DNA from: a bacterium
GTDB taxonomy: Bacteria; Bacillota; Bacilli; Lactobacillales; Streptococcaceae
NCBI GenBank assembly: GCA_905221295.1
Contig: CAJNCP010000003.1
Location: 124,001-188,000, forward strand
Length of the DNA: 64,000 nucleotides
Direction: 5' to 3'
Numbering within the stretch: the stretch's first letter is position 1; every line of letters starts with the position of its first letter. The notes under the pieces are model-generated. The model worked only from the letters and a program-made list of their open reading frames with translations. It was not told where the DNA came from and searched no databases. The position numbers and the translations under genes are program-made. Below, one piece after another: positions 9,273 to 18,984 of the stretch.

Positions 9273-9728
9273 TATCTTCTTGACGCTCTGAAAGACTACA
9301 AATCCCACAACCATACCCAGGATATTTTGCAGGAAGTTTGGTAGGATTTCTGGTAAGGCTGCTGCCCAGCCATTCATCAAAGTTGAACCCAAGGCATAGC
9401 CCCCTACCATGACAATCGTTGCCAAGATAAGTCCTAACCACTGAGATTTCCCTTTAAATCCTGCTAAAAATCCCTGCAAACCATGATTGATCAAGCTAAA
9501 GAACATCCACTGAGGGTAGCCTGATAGAAGGTCAATTAGGAATCCTGCTAGTCCTCCAACGACAGCTCCTTCTTTACTGCCAAAGTAAAAGGCAGTAAAG
9601 AAAATACCTGCATCCAAGAGAGTTAGAATACCTGTCGGTGTCGGGATTTTTAAGAAATAACCTAGAACCACAGAAAGGGCGGTTAATAGAGATACAAGGG
9701 CGATTTTAGTTGTTTTGGTTTGCTTCAT
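9267..9728 (-). CDS. ECF transporter S-component, probably for vitamin B6 or a thiamin precursor
   Basis: 153-residue integral membrane substrate-binding subunit of an energy-coupling-factor importer. It starts [20 protein letters not shown], the usual first S-component helix, and has about five or six hydrophobic segments. It overlaps the 3' end of a pyridoxine/HMP kinase gene by 23 nt, so pyridoxine (PdxU-type) or hydroxymethylpyrimidine uptake is the natural guess; the sequence alone does not separate them. The shared EcfAA'T module is not in this window. Confidence 0.82.
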   Translation of the reverse strand: MKQTKTTKIALVSLLTALSVVLGYFLKIPTPTGILTLLDAGIFFTAFYFGSKEGAVVGGLAGFLIDLLSGYPQWMFFSLINHGLQGFLAGFKGKSQWLGLILATIVMVGGYALGSTLMNGWAAALPEILPNFLQNILGMVVGFVVFQSVKKIK

Positions 9729-10479
9729 ATTGTCTTACTCCATATTGATCTGCTTGTGCAATAGCACGGTAAACGAAAGCTTTAGAACTCTCTACTGCTG
9801 GCAAAAGTTCATCCCCTTTAACCAAGTGACTGGCAATGCTTGAGGCAAAGGTACAACCTGCACCAGCATTTTGGCCTTGGATAACGGGATTTTCTAGGAC
9901 AGTAAAGGTTTGTCCATCATAAAAAACATCCACAGCCTTGTCCTGACTAAGGCGATTGCCTCCCTTGATAATGACTGCTGGCGCTCCTAAATCATGCAAT
10001 TTCTGCGCTGCAGCTTTCATATCTTCCAATGTTTTAATTTCCTGACCAGCCAATAATTCTGCTTCAGGAAGATTTGGCGTAATCACACTGACATGAGGGA
10101 AAAAGCGAATCAATTCTTGGCAGAGTTCACTGACAGCTACATCGTGCGTTTCCTTGCAGACCAAGACGGGGTCCAATACCACAGGCACTCCTGGACGTTG
10201 CTTGATAAAGTCCAAGGCCTTCTCAGCCACGCTGACAGTAGGAAGAAGGCCAATCTTAATCCCCGCAAACTCGACATCACACAAGCTATTCAACTCATGT
10301 TGGAAAATAGTATCATCCGTAGGGAAGACCTCAAAGCCCTTTTCGGTCAAGGCTGTCAAGCAAGTCACTGCTACAAATCCATGCAAGCCGTTCAAGGTAT
10401 AGGTAGCAAGATCGGCTGATAAACCACCGCCACTAAAAATATCATTCCCAGAAAGGGCTAAAATACGATTATTCTTCAT
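9706..10479 (-). CDS. pdxK: Pyridoxine/hydroxymethylpyrimidine kinase (PdxK/ThiD superfamily)
   Basis: Ribokinase-fold kinase of 257 residues that phosphorylates pyridoxal/pyridoxine or HMP. It begins [20 protein letters not shown], contains VVLDPVLV and [12 protein letters not shown], and ends with the anion hole/catalytic loop [16 protein letters not shown]. That loop has Gly-Ala-Gly-Cys, the Cys variant seen in ThiD/PdxK-type enzymes. It lies between truA (11-nt overlap) and an ECF S-component (23-nt overlap), forming a tight three-gene operon that couples vitamin uptake with trapping by phosphorylation. Confidence 0.88.
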   Translation of the reverse strand: MKNNRILALSGNDIFSGGGLSADLATYTLNGLHGFVAVTCLTALTEKGFEVFPTDDTIFQHELNSLCDVEFAGIKIGLLPTVSVAEKALDFIKQRPGVPVVLDPVLVCKETHDVAVSELCQELIRFFPHVSVITPNLPEAELLAGQEIKTLEDMKAAAQKLHDLGAPAVIIKGGNRLSQDKAVDVFYDGQTFTVLENPVIQGQNAGAGCTFASSIASHLVKGDELLPAVESSKAFVYRAIAQADQYGVRQYEANQNN

Positions 10480-11218
10480 AACGAATCTCCTTTAAATACA
10501 AGCCATTCGGTGCAGCCGTGGGACCTGCAAGTTGCCTGTCCTTCTTTTCCAAAATCAAGTCAATCTGCTCAACTGGCATTCGATTATTTCCGATTTTGAG
10601 CAGCGTCCCCACCATATTGCGAATCTGCTTATACAAGAAACCATTTCCTGAAAAGCTAAAGGTCAAAAATTGGCCTGTCTCATCAACTGTCAGACTTGCT
10701 TCTGTGATGGTCCGAACCTTGTCCTCCACACTGGTTCCAGATGCTGTAAAACCGGTAAAATCATGGGTTCCTTCTAATTTCTTGACAGCCTCCTGCATCC
10801 GCTCTACATCAAGCGGATAAGGAAAGTGAGTAGCATAGTGACGGCGCATGGGATTTTTAGGACGCCCCCTATCTACGATAAATTCATAAGTCTTGCTATG
10901 CTTGGCGTAACGACAGTGAAAATCATCTGCCACGATCTCAATCGAAATCACATCGATATCTTCAGGAGACTGAGTATCCAGAGCAAAACGGAGTTTTTCC
11001 TCATCCATCTGATAGGGTAGGTCAAAATGAATAACCTGACCAAGAGCATGAACCCCACTATCCGTCCTACCAGCACCGTGAACAGTGATGGCTTGCCCCT
11101 TATTGAGTCTCGTCAACGTTTTTTCGATTTCCTCTTGAACGCTCCGCGCATGAGGCTGGCGCTGAAAACCGGCAAAGGCAAAACCATCATAAGAAATAGT
11201 TGCTTTATATCTTGTCAT
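10469..11218 (-). CDS. truA: tRNA pseudouridine synthase A
   Basis: Converts uridines 38-40 in the tRNA anticodon stem to pseudouridine. The 249-residue protein starts [20 protein letters not shown], holds the catalytic aspartate in [14 protein letters not shown], and ends with the [11 protein letters not shown] motif. The ATG at 11218 is chosen over an upstream in-frame ATG (11293) because it matches the family N-terminus and has a GAAG ribosome site. First gene of a three-gene operon. Confidence 0.95.
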   Translation of the reverse strand: MTRYKATISYDGFAFAGFQRQPHARSVQEEIEKTLTRLNKGQAITVHGAGRTDSGVHALGQVIHFDLPYQMDEEKLRFALDTQSPEDIDVISIEIVADDFHCRYAKHSKTYEFIVDRGRPKNPMRRHYATHFPYPLDVERMQEAVKKLEGTHDFTGFTASGTSVEDKVRTITEASLTVDETGQFLTFSFSGNGFLYKQIRNMVGTLLKIGNNRMPVEQIDLILEKKDRQLAGPTAAPNGLYLKEIRYEE

Positions 11219-11289
11219 AACTTCTATTTTATCAGGAAATAAAAGTGTAAACAAGTTTAAAAACCAATAATTGTCTGGGTACAAAATTC

Positions 11290-11322
11290 CCAAAAAGAAA
11301 AACTTAGGAAACCAATCCTAAG
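11290..11322 (-). terminator. Terminator of the MFS gene, overlapping its stop codon
   Basis: On the minus strand CTTAGGA/TCCTAAG forms a 7-bp stem with a short loop, followed by TTTTTCTTTTT. The stop codon of the MFS gene lies inside the stem. Confidence 0.85.
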
Positions 11323-12469
11323 CTATCTTTTGAAGTGCGTACATAATAAAGATAGAAGTGACAATCAACCAGCATCCTAAAATGGTGAAGACCAACATAC
11401 CGTTTTGAGTCACCAAGCCAATCGCCCCAAGAATGAAAGGTGTCGTGAAGGCTCCAAAGCTACATCCTAGCACTGCAAAAGATGTTGCCTGATTAAGGAG
11501 CTTGGCTGGGATTCTTTCAGAAAGAAGCTGAAAGACAGTAGTCAAGGCCACACTGTAGGAAAAACCTGCCACAACACTTCCAACTACCATCACACCCAAT
11601 GACGGAGACAAGGCAATCACAATCTGCCCTAATCCAAAGGTGATACCTGACCAAAGGAGCAACCTTTCTTTAAAGAGAGAAATCAAGAAAGAAAAACTCA
11701 CACCTGCCAAGATACCAATCAACTGCATGATACTTAAAACCAAGCTCGATAACTGGGCATCCCCTAGACCTCTTTCTACCATCAGACTAGGAATACGAAT
11801 GGTGATAGCTGTATTGGTGCAGACAACAACTGCTGCTTCGACAGCCAATAGAAAAATTAAGCCTTTCATCTGTCCGGTCAAACGAGTCGTTTCGGCCTCT
11901 TTTTTCTTTGTTTCTTTCTTTTCTTTCCCATAAGGGACAAAGAGTAAATAAAGGACCAATACTAAAAATCCAGCACTATAGGCTAAGAAGGTCACCGTCC
12001 ATCCCCAGGATAAGAGTTGACCAACCACTAGAGTCAAAATCGATGCCCCGACAACTTCTGCTGATCCGCGAAGGCCCAGCATCTGGATCCGTGTCTTTCC
12101 ATGATAGCGTTCGCTGATGATAGAAATGGCCTTGGCATTGATCATCCCAACACCCAAGCCAAATAAAATCCGCATCGCAAAGACAAAGTTATAATCCTGA
12201 TACCAGAAGGGGGCTGTTCCACCGATAGAAAGGATGAGAAGTCCTAGACTAATTTGAAGACGCTCAGGAAACAAACGTTCCAAAAGCCCATTTAAAACCA
12301 GCATGATCATGATTCCAAAAGAAGGAAGGCTGACCAAGAGCTCGATTTGTTCTTTGGGGTAGTCTTGATAGTAGTCAAACATGGCTGGCAGAGCACTTGA
12401 GATGGAAAAGGAAGTAATCAAAACGAGGGAGAGGGCCAAAATACTAACCCGTTCTAAATATTGTTTCAT
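11318..12469 (-). CDS. Major facilitator superfamily transporter
   Basis: 383-residue polytopic protein with about 12 hydrophobic segments arranged as two halves around a charged central loop (KEKKETKKKEAETTR, about residues 186-200). The first half has an MFS-like loop (GMINAKAISIISERYHGKTR, about 112-131). It looks like a small-molecule exporter of the Bcr/CmlA or sugar-efflux sort, but no substrate can be named. It appears monocistronic with its own terminator. Ribosome site AGAAAG. Confidence 0.85.
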   Translation of the reverse strand: MKQYLERVSILALSLVLITSFSISSALPAMFDYYQDYPKEQIELLVSLPSFGIMIMLVLNGLLERLFPERLQISLGLLILSIGGTAPFWYQDYNFVFAMRILFGLGVGMINAKAISIISERYHGKTRIQMLGLRGSAEVVGASILTLVVGQLLSWGWTVTFLAYSAGFLVLVLYLLFVPYGKEKKETKKKEAETTRLTGQMKGLIFLLAVEAAVVVCTNTAITIRIPSLMVERGLGDAQLSSLVLSIMQLIGILAGVSFSFLISLFKERLLLWSGITFGLGQIVIALSPSLGVMVVGSVVAGFSYSVALTTVFQLLSERIPAKLLNQATSFAVLGCSFGAFTTPFILGAIGLVTQNGMLVFTILGCWLIVTSIFIMYALQKIA

Positions 12470-12581
12470 GGATTTTCTTTCTGTATATTTCTCACTGTTG
12501 ATCCTTTTAAAAGGAAGATGGCAAGAAAAGAAGGAGCCCGATTGAACTAGAGACTCCGTCCTAACTTTCCTAATAGGAAGA

Positions 12582-13205
12582 CTATTTTCGCTTGATTTGC
12601 TTGATCAGATAGAAGATAAAGCCTGCAACCATATAAGCCACAAAAATGATCAAACACCATTTGATGACCACGTCCCAACCCTTGTTCACATTTAAGAAGA
12701 AATAAGGAAAGGGATTGTCCTTGGAATTTGGAATATTGAGCTTCAAGACCAGGCCGTTAAACAAGGCAAAAATCATATAAACCAAGGGCAAGATAGTCCA
12801 CAAGACTGGATCCCAGATCTTGTATTGACCCTGTTTATCAAAGAAGAGGGTGTCGGCTAAAAACCAGAGTGGAACGATATAGTGGCAAAGGAAATTTTCC
12901 ACTCGGTAAAAGTCTGTCGCAATCGGTGCAAGCATAAAATGGTAAATCACACAGGTAATCATGATACTCATGGTAACACCACCCTTGAGACGAAGCAAGG
13001 TCGGACTTTGCCAACTTTCACCTGAACGGCTCATCACACGGAGCAGATAACCCGTGAAAATCGTTACCAAAAGATTGGACAACACTGTGTAGTAAAGGAG
13101 CATACCAAAACCACCGTGCTTGGTAATCTCCAAATAAACTCCTGTAAATGCCACTAAGAACAAAAGCACACGACTATAAAAGATAAATTTGTAGTTCGTT
13201 TTCAT
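12582..13205 (-). CDS. Pr6Pr-like six-helix membrane protein
   Basis: 207-residue integral membrane protein with six hydrophobic segments, of the Pr6Pr/FAR-17a-AIG1-like family found widely in lactic acid bacteria. Typical phrases are YYTVLSNLLVTIF, HYIVPLWFLADTLFFD and PYFFLNVNKGW. Function is unknown; distant eukaryotic relatives have been linked to lipid hydrolysis. It starts 2 bp after the yjdM stop, so it is probably cotranscribed with it. Confidence 0.75.
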   Translation of the reverse strand: MKTNYKFIFYSRVLLFLVAFTGVYLEITKHGGFGMLLYYTVLSNLLVTIFTGYLLRVMSRSGESWQSPTLLRLKGGVTMSIMITCVIYHFMLAPIATDFYRVENFLCHYIVPLWFLADTLFFDKQGQYKIWDPVLWTILPLVYMIFALFNGLVLKLNIPNSKDNPFPYFFLNVNKGWDVVIKWCLIIFVAYMVAGFIFYLIKQIKRK

Positions 13206-13207
13206 AG

Positions 13208-13546
13208 CTAGATTTTCTTAACAAACTCTGACTTGAGTTTCATAGCTCCAAAACCATCAATCTTACAGTCGATGTTGTGGTCACCTTCTACGATACGGAT
13301 ATTTTTAACACGAGTTCCTTGTTTCAAGTCCTTTGGCGCACCTTTTACTTTCAAGTCCTTGATAAGGGTTACAGTATCTCCGTCAGCCAATTTATTTCCA
13401 TTGGCATCGATAGCAACAACACCTTCTTCTACTTCTGCAACTTCTGCAGGATTCCACTCATAGGCACACTCTGGACAGACCAAGAGACTTCCATCTTCGT
13501 AGACATATTCTGAATTACATTTTGGACAATTTGGTAAGTTGTTCAT
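13208..13546 (-). CDS. yjdM: Zinc-ribbon protein YjdM (PhnA family)
   Basis: 112-residue cytosolic protein: an N-terminal rubredoxin-like zinc ribbon (CPKC about residues 8-11, CPEC about 28-31) followed by the PhnA domain ([23 protein letters not shown]). The old name links it to alkylphosphonate use, but E. coli data do not support a direct phosphonate role, so the function is open. Strong ribosome site TAAGGAG. Confidence 0.9.
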   Translation of the reverse strand: MNNLPNCPKCNSEYVYEDGSLLVCPECAYEWNPAEVAEVEEGVVAIDANGNKLADGDTVTLIKDLKVKGAPKDLKQGTRVKNIRIVEGDHNIDCKIDGFGAMKLKSEFVKKI

Positions 13547-13605
13547 GGGTTCTCCTTATAACATTTCACTATTTTTTGAAAATCAAAATTTCTCGAACAG
13601 CAACT

Positions 13606-13634
13606 ATTATACCGTAAAATCCTACTTTTGACAA
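13606..13634 (-). promoter_or_regulatory. Promoter of yjdM and the Pr6Pr gene
   Basis: On minus: TTGTCA (13629-13634), 17-nt spacer and TATAAT (13606-13611). Confidence 0.85.
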
Positions 13635-13650
13635 TGTGTCCTAAGTCCAG

Positions 13651-13690
13651 CAGACAAAAAAATCATGCAACTTTTTACAGTTACATGACT
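13651..13690 (-). terminator. Terminator downstream of dpr
   Basis: Stem 13663-13671 with 13680-13688 (TCATGTAAC pairing with GTTGCATGA, one wobble), followed on minus by seven T residues. Confidence 0.8.
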
Positions 13691-13755
13691 TTTAAAAGAT
13701 ATTGGTCATGGGCACTTATCAAGCGCCTCATGATAAAAGGGGTAGCAACTATATC

Positions 13756-14274
13756 TTACAAACCAGGAGCTTGTCCAAGTTCTGCTGCAAGCATCCAAAC
13801 TGTTTTCTCAAGTTCAGCCTTAGCACCAACAAAGATATCGTTTGTAACATCATCGCCTTCTTCGTCAGTCACATCCAATGCTTTTTGGAAAAGAGTGATG
13901 AGGTAGCGATAAATAGCCAGAACACGTTCCAAGCTTTCTTCAACGTTACGGAATTCTCCTTCTTCTTCTTCGATTTCACTGTGTTGAAGGAATTCTGTCA
14001 AAGTTGAGTAAGGTTTGCCACCAAGGGTAATTAAACGTTCGCTGATTTCGTCAAGATAACCATCAAGGCTGTCCATGTATTCATCCATTTTTGGATGCCA
14101 TACGAGGAAACCACGACCACGCATATACCAGTGAACTTGGTGAAGGGCAATGTGAGCCACATACAAGTCTGCTACTGCTTTGTTCAATACTTCTTTTGTT
14201 TTTGCTAATGCTACTGGCGCTGTTTTAGATAATGTTGTAACGTCTTTTAATGCATCTTTTTTCAATTCAACCAT
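13756..14274 (-). CDS. dpr: Dps-like peroxide resistance protein Dpr
   Basis: Ferritin-like iron-binding protein that forms a 12-mer, oxidises and stores Fe(II), and protects these catalase-negative bacteria from hydrogen peroxide. The ferroxidase ligands are visible in [12 protein letters not shown] and in [18 protein letters not shown], at the subunit interface. I place the start at the ATG at 14274 (172 residues), 8 nt after GAGG. A GTG nine bases upstream is in frame but overlaps that ribosome site. Promoter and terminator frame it as a single gene. Confidence 0.95.
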   Translation of the reverse strand: MVELKKDALKDVTTLSKTAPVALAKTKEVLNKAVADLYVAHIALHQVHWYMRGRGFLVWHPKMDEYMDSLDGYLDEISERLITLGGKPYSTLTEFLQHSEIEEEEGEFRNVEESLERVLAIYRYLITLFQKALDVTDEEGDDVTNDIFVGAKAELEKTVWMLAAELGQAPGL

Positions 14275-14327
14275 TTTTTTCACCTCATAATATTATTTTT
14301 GTAACCATATTTATTGATTACTACCTC

Positions 14328-14356
14328 AGTATACTACACCTAGTAGACAAAAGCAA
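14328..14356 (-). promoter_or_regulatory. dpr promoter
   Basis: On minus: TTGCTT (14351-14356), 17-nt spacer and TATACT (14328-14333). The surrounding AT-rich DNA shows no clear PerR-type box. Confidence 0.75.
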
Positions 14357-14423
14357 GAAAATTAACCCATATTAAAAAAGTTGTAATTGACTGATAATTT
14401 AAGAATAGTCTAGACAGTTTTTC

Positions 14424-16205
14424 TTAGCTGACTTGATCGGATTTACCCGAAAATTGGCTTTGGTACAAATCATAATAAAAACCTCTTGCTTGGAGCAAGC
14501 TTTCATGATTTCCCTGCTCAATAATCTGTCCGTCCTTAAGAACAAGAATCTTGTCTGCTTCTTGAATGGTAGAGAGACGGTGGGCGATGACAAAGCTGGT
14601 TCTTCCCTTCATCAAGCGTTTCATAGCTTTTTGGATTAAGAGTTCCAAACGGGTGTCAACAGAGGAAGTCGCTTCATCCAGAATGAGAATTTTAGGATTG
14701 GCTAGGAGAGCACGCGCGATGGTCAAGAGTTGTTTCTGCCCGAGGGAAATATTACTTGACTCTTGGTTCATCTCCATGTTATATCCACCAGGAAGAGTTC
14801 GGATAAAGTGGTCTACATTTGCCGCTTTGGCAGCCTCTATTATTTCCTCGTCACTGGCGTCAAGGTTTCCAAAACGTAGGTTTTCTTTGATCGTCCCTTC
14901 ATAAAGCCAAGCATCCTGCAAGACCATCCCAAACTGACGGCGGTAGTCTTGACGTGACAACTGGCGAATATCCTGCCCGTCAACCAAGATTGCGCCTGCT
15001 GTGACATCGTAAAAGCGCATAAGCAGATTGATTAAGGTCGTTTTACCAGCTCCAGTAGGACCAACAATCGCCACCATCTCTCCCGGTTGAACTTCCAGAT
15101 TAAAGTCTCGAATCAATGGCTTGTTTTCAACATACTGGAAGTCAACATGTTGGAAGGTTACCTGACCTGTTAAGGGTTCAAGGATTTCGAGTTCTTCTCC
15201 CTTGACTTCCTCTGTCTCATCTAAGATGTCGAAGATACGGTCTAACGAAGACTTGGCACTTTGCATTTGACCCGCAAGTTGTGTGATGTTTTGGATAGGC
15301 TGGCTGACCTGCCAAACGTACTGAACAAAGGCCTGCATATTCCCCACTGTCAAACGACCCGCAATCACTTGCAAACCACCGAGAACTGCAACGATCAGAT
15401 AGGTCAAGTCCGATACAGCATGAAGGGCTGGCATCATAAGCCCAGAGATAAAGCTGGCTTTAAAACCAACACGTTGGAGATCGTCTGTAATCTTAGAAAA
15501 TTCTTTATGAGAAGTTTCCTCACGACCATAGAGCTTCAAGACATTAAAACCTGTGAGATTTTCCTGCACATAACCATTCATCCGTCCTAAAATAGCTGCC
15601 TGTTCTTTAAAATAAGGCTGAGAACGTTTCAGGATACTTCTAGCACCAAAATAGGTCACTGGAATGGATAGAATCACCACTATAGCCAGTTGGAAGTTCA
15701 AGTATAAAACCATTCCCATAACGAGGACAATCGTCAAAACGGCATTGACAATTTGGAGGAAAGACTGTTGAAGGGCATTAGATACTGTCTCAACGTCACT
15801 AGTAAAGCGCCCCAACAAATCACCAAATTGGTGTTTGTCAAAGAAAGATACTGGGATACGATTGAGCTTTTCAGTCATTTCATTTCGCAGATCCTGAGTC
15901 ATAGACTGGACCGCATTGGTCATGAAATAGTTAGAATAATAAGACCCAAGTTCATACAAGAGACCTCTAAAGAGGTAAATGATTAAAACCGTTCCGATGT
16001 AGGCTGTGTTGATATGAGCGCCTGAAAGGCCATTAGCCATATCTATGAGATTCTTTGTCAACTCCGTAATGGCTAGCCCCAAGATAAAAGGCTCCAAGAC
16101 ACTCATGACCACACTCAAAACTTTTAGAAAGACTGCAAAGAAGACAGAAAAACGGTAGGCTTTTAAATAGCTCCACAAACGAGCTAAACTAGATTGTGAT
16201 TTCAT
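14424..16205 (-). CDS. ABC exporter half-transporter, catalytic subunit of a heterodimer
   Basis: 593-residue fusion of a six-helix type I exporter domain (about residues 1-320) and an ATPase domain. Walker A is GPTGAGKTTL, Walker B with its catalytic glutamate is ILILDEATSS, and the H-loop histidine is in FVIAHRLSTI. The signature is degenerate: ISLGQ instead of LSGGQ. The partner gene 8 bp upstream shows the opposite pattern, so the pair should form one consensus and one degenerate ATP site, as in BmrCD, LmrCD and PatAB multidrug exporters (family knowledge). Substrate unknown; drug or peptide efflux is the likely class. Ribosome site AGGAGG. Confidence 0.92.
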   Translation of the reverse strand: MKSQSSLARLWSYLKAYRFSVFFAVFLKVLSVVMSVLEPFILGLAITELTKNLIDMANGLSGAHINTAYIGTVLIIYLFRGLLYELGSYYSNYFMTNAVQSMTQDLRNEMTEKLNRIPVSFFDKHQFGDLLGRFTSDVETVSNALQQSFLQIVNAVLTIVLVMGMVLYLNFQLAIVVILSIPVTYFGARSILKRSQPYFKEQAAILGRMNGYVQENLTGFNVLKLYGREETSHKEFSKITDDLQRVGFKASFISGLMMPALHAVSDLTYLIVAVLGGLQVIAGRLTVGNMQAFVQYVWQVSQPIQNITQLAGQMQSAKSSLDRIFDILDETEEVKGEELEILEPLTGQVTFQHVDFQYVENKPLIRDFNLEVQPGEMVAIVGPTGAGKTTLINLLMRFYDVTAGAILVDGQDIRQLSRQDYRRQFGMVLQDAWLYEGTIKENLRFGNLDASDEEIIEAAKAANVDHFIRTLPGGYNMEMNQESSNISLGQKQLLTIARALLANPKILILDEATSSVDTRLELLIQKAMKRLMKGRTSFVIAHRLSTIQEADKILVLKDGQIIEQGNHESLLQARGFYYDLYQSQFSGKSDQVS

Positions 16206-16213
16206 ATTTCCTC

Positions 16214-17950
16214 CTATTCTTCTGTTAGAGATGCATTTTTCAACTGCGACTCAGCAATTTCACGATAGATATCATTGGTCTCCATCAATTCCTCATGTCG
16301 ACCGCGACCCACGATTTCTCCCTTATCAAGAACAATAATCTGGTCCGCATCCATGATGGTTCCGACACGTTGAGCAACAATTAAAACTGTAGCATTCTGC
16401 GTTACTTCCTTGAGACGACGGCGTAAAATAGCATCCGTGCGATAATCCAAGGCTGAGAAGGAATCGTCAAAAATATAGATATCAGGATTCTTTATAACCG
16501 CTCGGGCAATTGAGAGACGTTGTTTCTGCCCTCCAGAAAGATTGCTTCCACCTTCAGCTAGATGAGTCGCAAAGCCTTCTTCTCGGCTTTCGATAAAATC
16601 TTTGGCTTGCGCCACGTCCGCTGCCTGATGTAGGTCTTTGTGACTAGCATCTTCCTTCCCATAGCGGATATTTTCAGCGATAGTTCCAGTAAAGAGTAAG
16701 GCCTTCTGCGGGATAAAACCAATCTTTTGACGAAGAGACTTGAGGCGGTAATCCCTCACATCGACACCATCAACCTTGATTTTACCAAGCGTGACATCAT
16801 AAAAGCGAGGAATCAATTGCACAAGAGAGGATTTGCCCGATCCGGTCGATCCGATAAAAGCAATGGTTTCACCTGGTTTAGCACTGAACGAAATGTTGTG
16901 CAAAACAGGATTCTCCGTCTCACCAGGATAGGCAAAGGTGACATTTTCAAATTCCAAATAACCGTGGATTACTGTCTCTCTGACTCCTCCTTCATTTGGA
17001 TCAATAGAGATTGGCATATCCATGACTTCTTTCAAGCGTTCACTCGAAACGGCTGTACGGGGGTACATGGTGAAGAGATTGGATAGAAAAAGGAAGGACA
17101 AGAGGGCGTGGAAACTATATTCGATAAAGGCTACGAGGTCTCCAATTTGCAAACTACCTTGTTTAATAGGATCCAGAGCGAACCAGACAATAGCTACTAT
17201 CATGGCAATGATAATCTGAACAAATAAAGGTTCCGTTAATCCAGTTAGTTTAAACAGACGATTGGAATTAGCTGCATAGACCGCATTTTGTCCTGCAAAG
17301 CGTTCCTCTTGAAATTTCTCACGAGCAAAGGCACGAATGACACGAAGCCCCATCAGATTTTCACGAGCGTATTGATTGATTTTGTCCAAAGTTTTCTGCT
17401 GTTTCTCTGATAAAGGGCGAGTTTTAACAGCAACATAAATGACCACCACAGCCAAGAAAGGTACTGCAAAAGCCACTATCCAGGCTAATGACGGACTGGT
17501 CAAAAAGATCATTAAAATACTAGATAGCATCATCATGGGAGTGATGACACCCAGTTTTAAGGTCTGTTCTGCAAATTGCATGAGAACAAAGGCATCACTG
17601 GTAATACGAGTAACCAGTGAAGATACTCCAATCTTTTCATATTCATGATGAGAATACTCTTGTAATTTGGCATAGAGATCATCCCTCATATCCTTGACCA
17701 TATTGGTCGTCAGCTTACTAGCAGCGTAGGCTAAGACTATACGCCCCAAGGTTCCACATAGGATAATCACCAGCATAATTGCAGCCCAAATATACAATTG
17801 CTGTTCATTCCCTTTATTCACACCTTCATCAATCATCCGAGCCAAAACAGTTGGCAGTCCAAGATTGACGATAACAAAGAAAACCGCTCCAAGGAAATCC
17901 AAGAATAACCACTTGGGATATTTTTTCAAATAAGACCAAATATAGAGCAT
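16214..17950 (-). CDS. ABC exporter half-transporter, degenerate-site subunit of a heterodimer
   Basis: 578-residue exporter half with six membrane helices and an ATPase domain. Walker A is GSTGSGKSSL and the signature is intact (LSGGQKQR). The residue after Walker B is aspartate (IYIFDDSFSALD) instead of the catalytic glutamate, and the H-loop histidine is replaced by glutamine (LIVAQRVGTI). This marks it as the non-catalytic partner of the next gene. I place the start at the ATG at 17950 because it follows GGGGGAG; in-frame ATGs at 17992 and 17965 lack such a site. Confidence 0.92.
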   Translation of the reverse strand: MLYIWSYLKKYPKWLFLDFLGAVFFVIVNLGLPTVLARMIDEGVNKGNEQQLYIWAAIMLVIILCGTLGRIVLAYAASKLTTNMVKDMRDDLYAKLQEYSHHEYEKIGVSSLVTRITSDAFVLMQFAEQTLKLGVITPMMMLSSILMIFLTSPSLAWIVAFAVPFLAVVVIYVAVKTRPLSEKQQKTLDKINQYARENLMGLRVIRAFAREKFQEERFAGQNAVYAANSNRLFKLTGLTEPLFVQIIIAMIVAIVWFALDPIKQGSLQIGDLVAFIEYSFHALLSFLFLSNLFTMYPRTAVSSERLKEVMDMPISIDPNEGGVRETVIHGYLEFENVTFAYPGETENPVLHNISFSAKPGETIAFIGSTGSGKSSLVQLIPRFYDVTLGKIKVDGVDVRDYRLKSLRQKIGFIPQKALLFTGTIAENIRYGKEDASHKDLHQAADVAQAKDFIESREEGFATHLAEGGSNLSGGQKQRLSIARAVIKNPDIYIFDDSFSALDYRTDAILRRRLKEVTQNATVLIVAQRVGTIMDADQIIVLDKGEIVGRGRHEELMETNDIYREIAESQLKNASLTEE

Positions 17951-18064
17951 AACTCCCCCTTTCATAACCTTTTGATACAGAAAAGAGCGCACATCCGCAC
18001 GCCTTTCTTTCCCTGAGAAACTTTCCTATTCTGGAAAAATTCCTTTTTCACAAGAATGCTCCAA

Positions 18065-18116
18065 GTAAAAACAAGACAGGCAGCCAAAGTCACCTAGTAC
18101 TTATAACTGTCTGTCT
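18065..18116 (-). terminator. tpiA terminator
   Basis: On minus: AGACAGACAG (18107-18116) pairs with CTGCCTGTCT (18074-18083, one wobble) around a 23-nt loop, followed by TGTTTTTA. Confidence 0.75.
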
Positions 18117-18129
18117 GGAATAACCTAGA

Positions 18130-18888
18130 TTATTTTACAAAATCAAGCAATGCCAAGAAGCTTTCAGCTTCAAGTGACGCACCACCAACAAGGGCACCGT
18201 CAACGTCTGGGCAAGCCATGTATGAAGCAACGTTTTCAGGTTTAACTGAACCACCGTATTGAACACGAACTTTGTCCGCAACTTCTTGACCAAAGTCAGC
18301 AGCTACAACATCACGAACAACTTTACACATTTTTTGTGCGTCGTCTTGTGAAGCTGATTTACCAGTACCGATAGCCCAGATTGGCTCATAAGCGATAACT
18401 GATGCAGCAACTTGTTCAGCTGTCAATCCAGCCAATGCAGCAGATACTTGAGCACCTACGAATTCAGCAGCTTTACCAGCTTCGTAAGTTTCAAGTGACT
18501 CACCACAACAGATGATTGGAAGCATACCGTTTGCAAAGATTGCTTTTGCTTTTTTGTTGATATCTTCGTCAGTTTCATGGAAGTAGTCACGACGTTCTGA
18601 GTGACCAATCACGACGTAGTCTGTACCGATTTCTTTCAAAACTTGTGGGCTAGTTTCACCAGTGAACGCACCTGCATTTTCAAAGTAGCAGTTTTGAGCA
18701 GCAACTTTAAGGTTTGAACCTTTAGCAGCAGCAAGAACAGCTGTCAAATCAAGAGCTGGAGCTGCGATACCTGCTTCAACAAGGTCTGATGAAGGAAGTT
18801 TTGATGCAACGGCTTCAACGAATGCTTTTGCTTCTTCTGGATTTTTGTTCATTTTCCAGTTACCAGCGATAAATGGTTTACGTGACAT
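18130..18888 (-). CDS. tpiA: Triosephosphate isomerase
   Basis: Glycolytic enzyme interconverting dihydroxyacetone phosphate and glyceraldehyde 3-phosphate. 252 residues with the catalytic lysine in GNWKMN, histidine in IGHSERR, glutamate in [11 protein letters not shown], and the phosphate loop YGGSVKP. The start at 18888 ([12 protein letters not shown]) is the family start; an upstream ATG (18951) lies within the promoter. Codon use is strongly biased, as expected for a highly expressed gene. Confidence 0.98.
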   Translation of the reverse strand: MSRKPFIAGNWKMNKNPEEAKAFVEAVASKLPSSDLVEAGIAAPALDLTAVLAAAKGSNLKVAAQNCYFENAGAFTGETSPQVLKEIGTDYVVIGHSERRDYFHETDEDINKKAKAIFANGMLPIICCGESLETYEAGKAAEFVGAQVSAALAGLTAEQVAASVIAYEPIWAIGTGKSASQDDAQKMCKVVRDVVAADFGQEVADKVRVQYGGSVKPENVASYMACPDVDGALVGGASLEAESFLALLDFVK

Positions 18889-18922
18889 TTCACATACCTC
18901 TTTTTTCATTTTATTCACTATT

Positions 18923-18951
18923 ATTCTATCATATTTATAAGGAGCTTGCAA
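18923..18951 (-). promoter_or_regulatory. tpiA promoter
   Basis: On minus: TTGCAA (18946-18951), 17-nt spacer and extended -10 TGA-TAGAAT (18923-18928). Confidence 0.85.
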
Positions 18952-18984
18952 ACCTTACTCTAATTTTCAAGAATTTTCAAGCGA

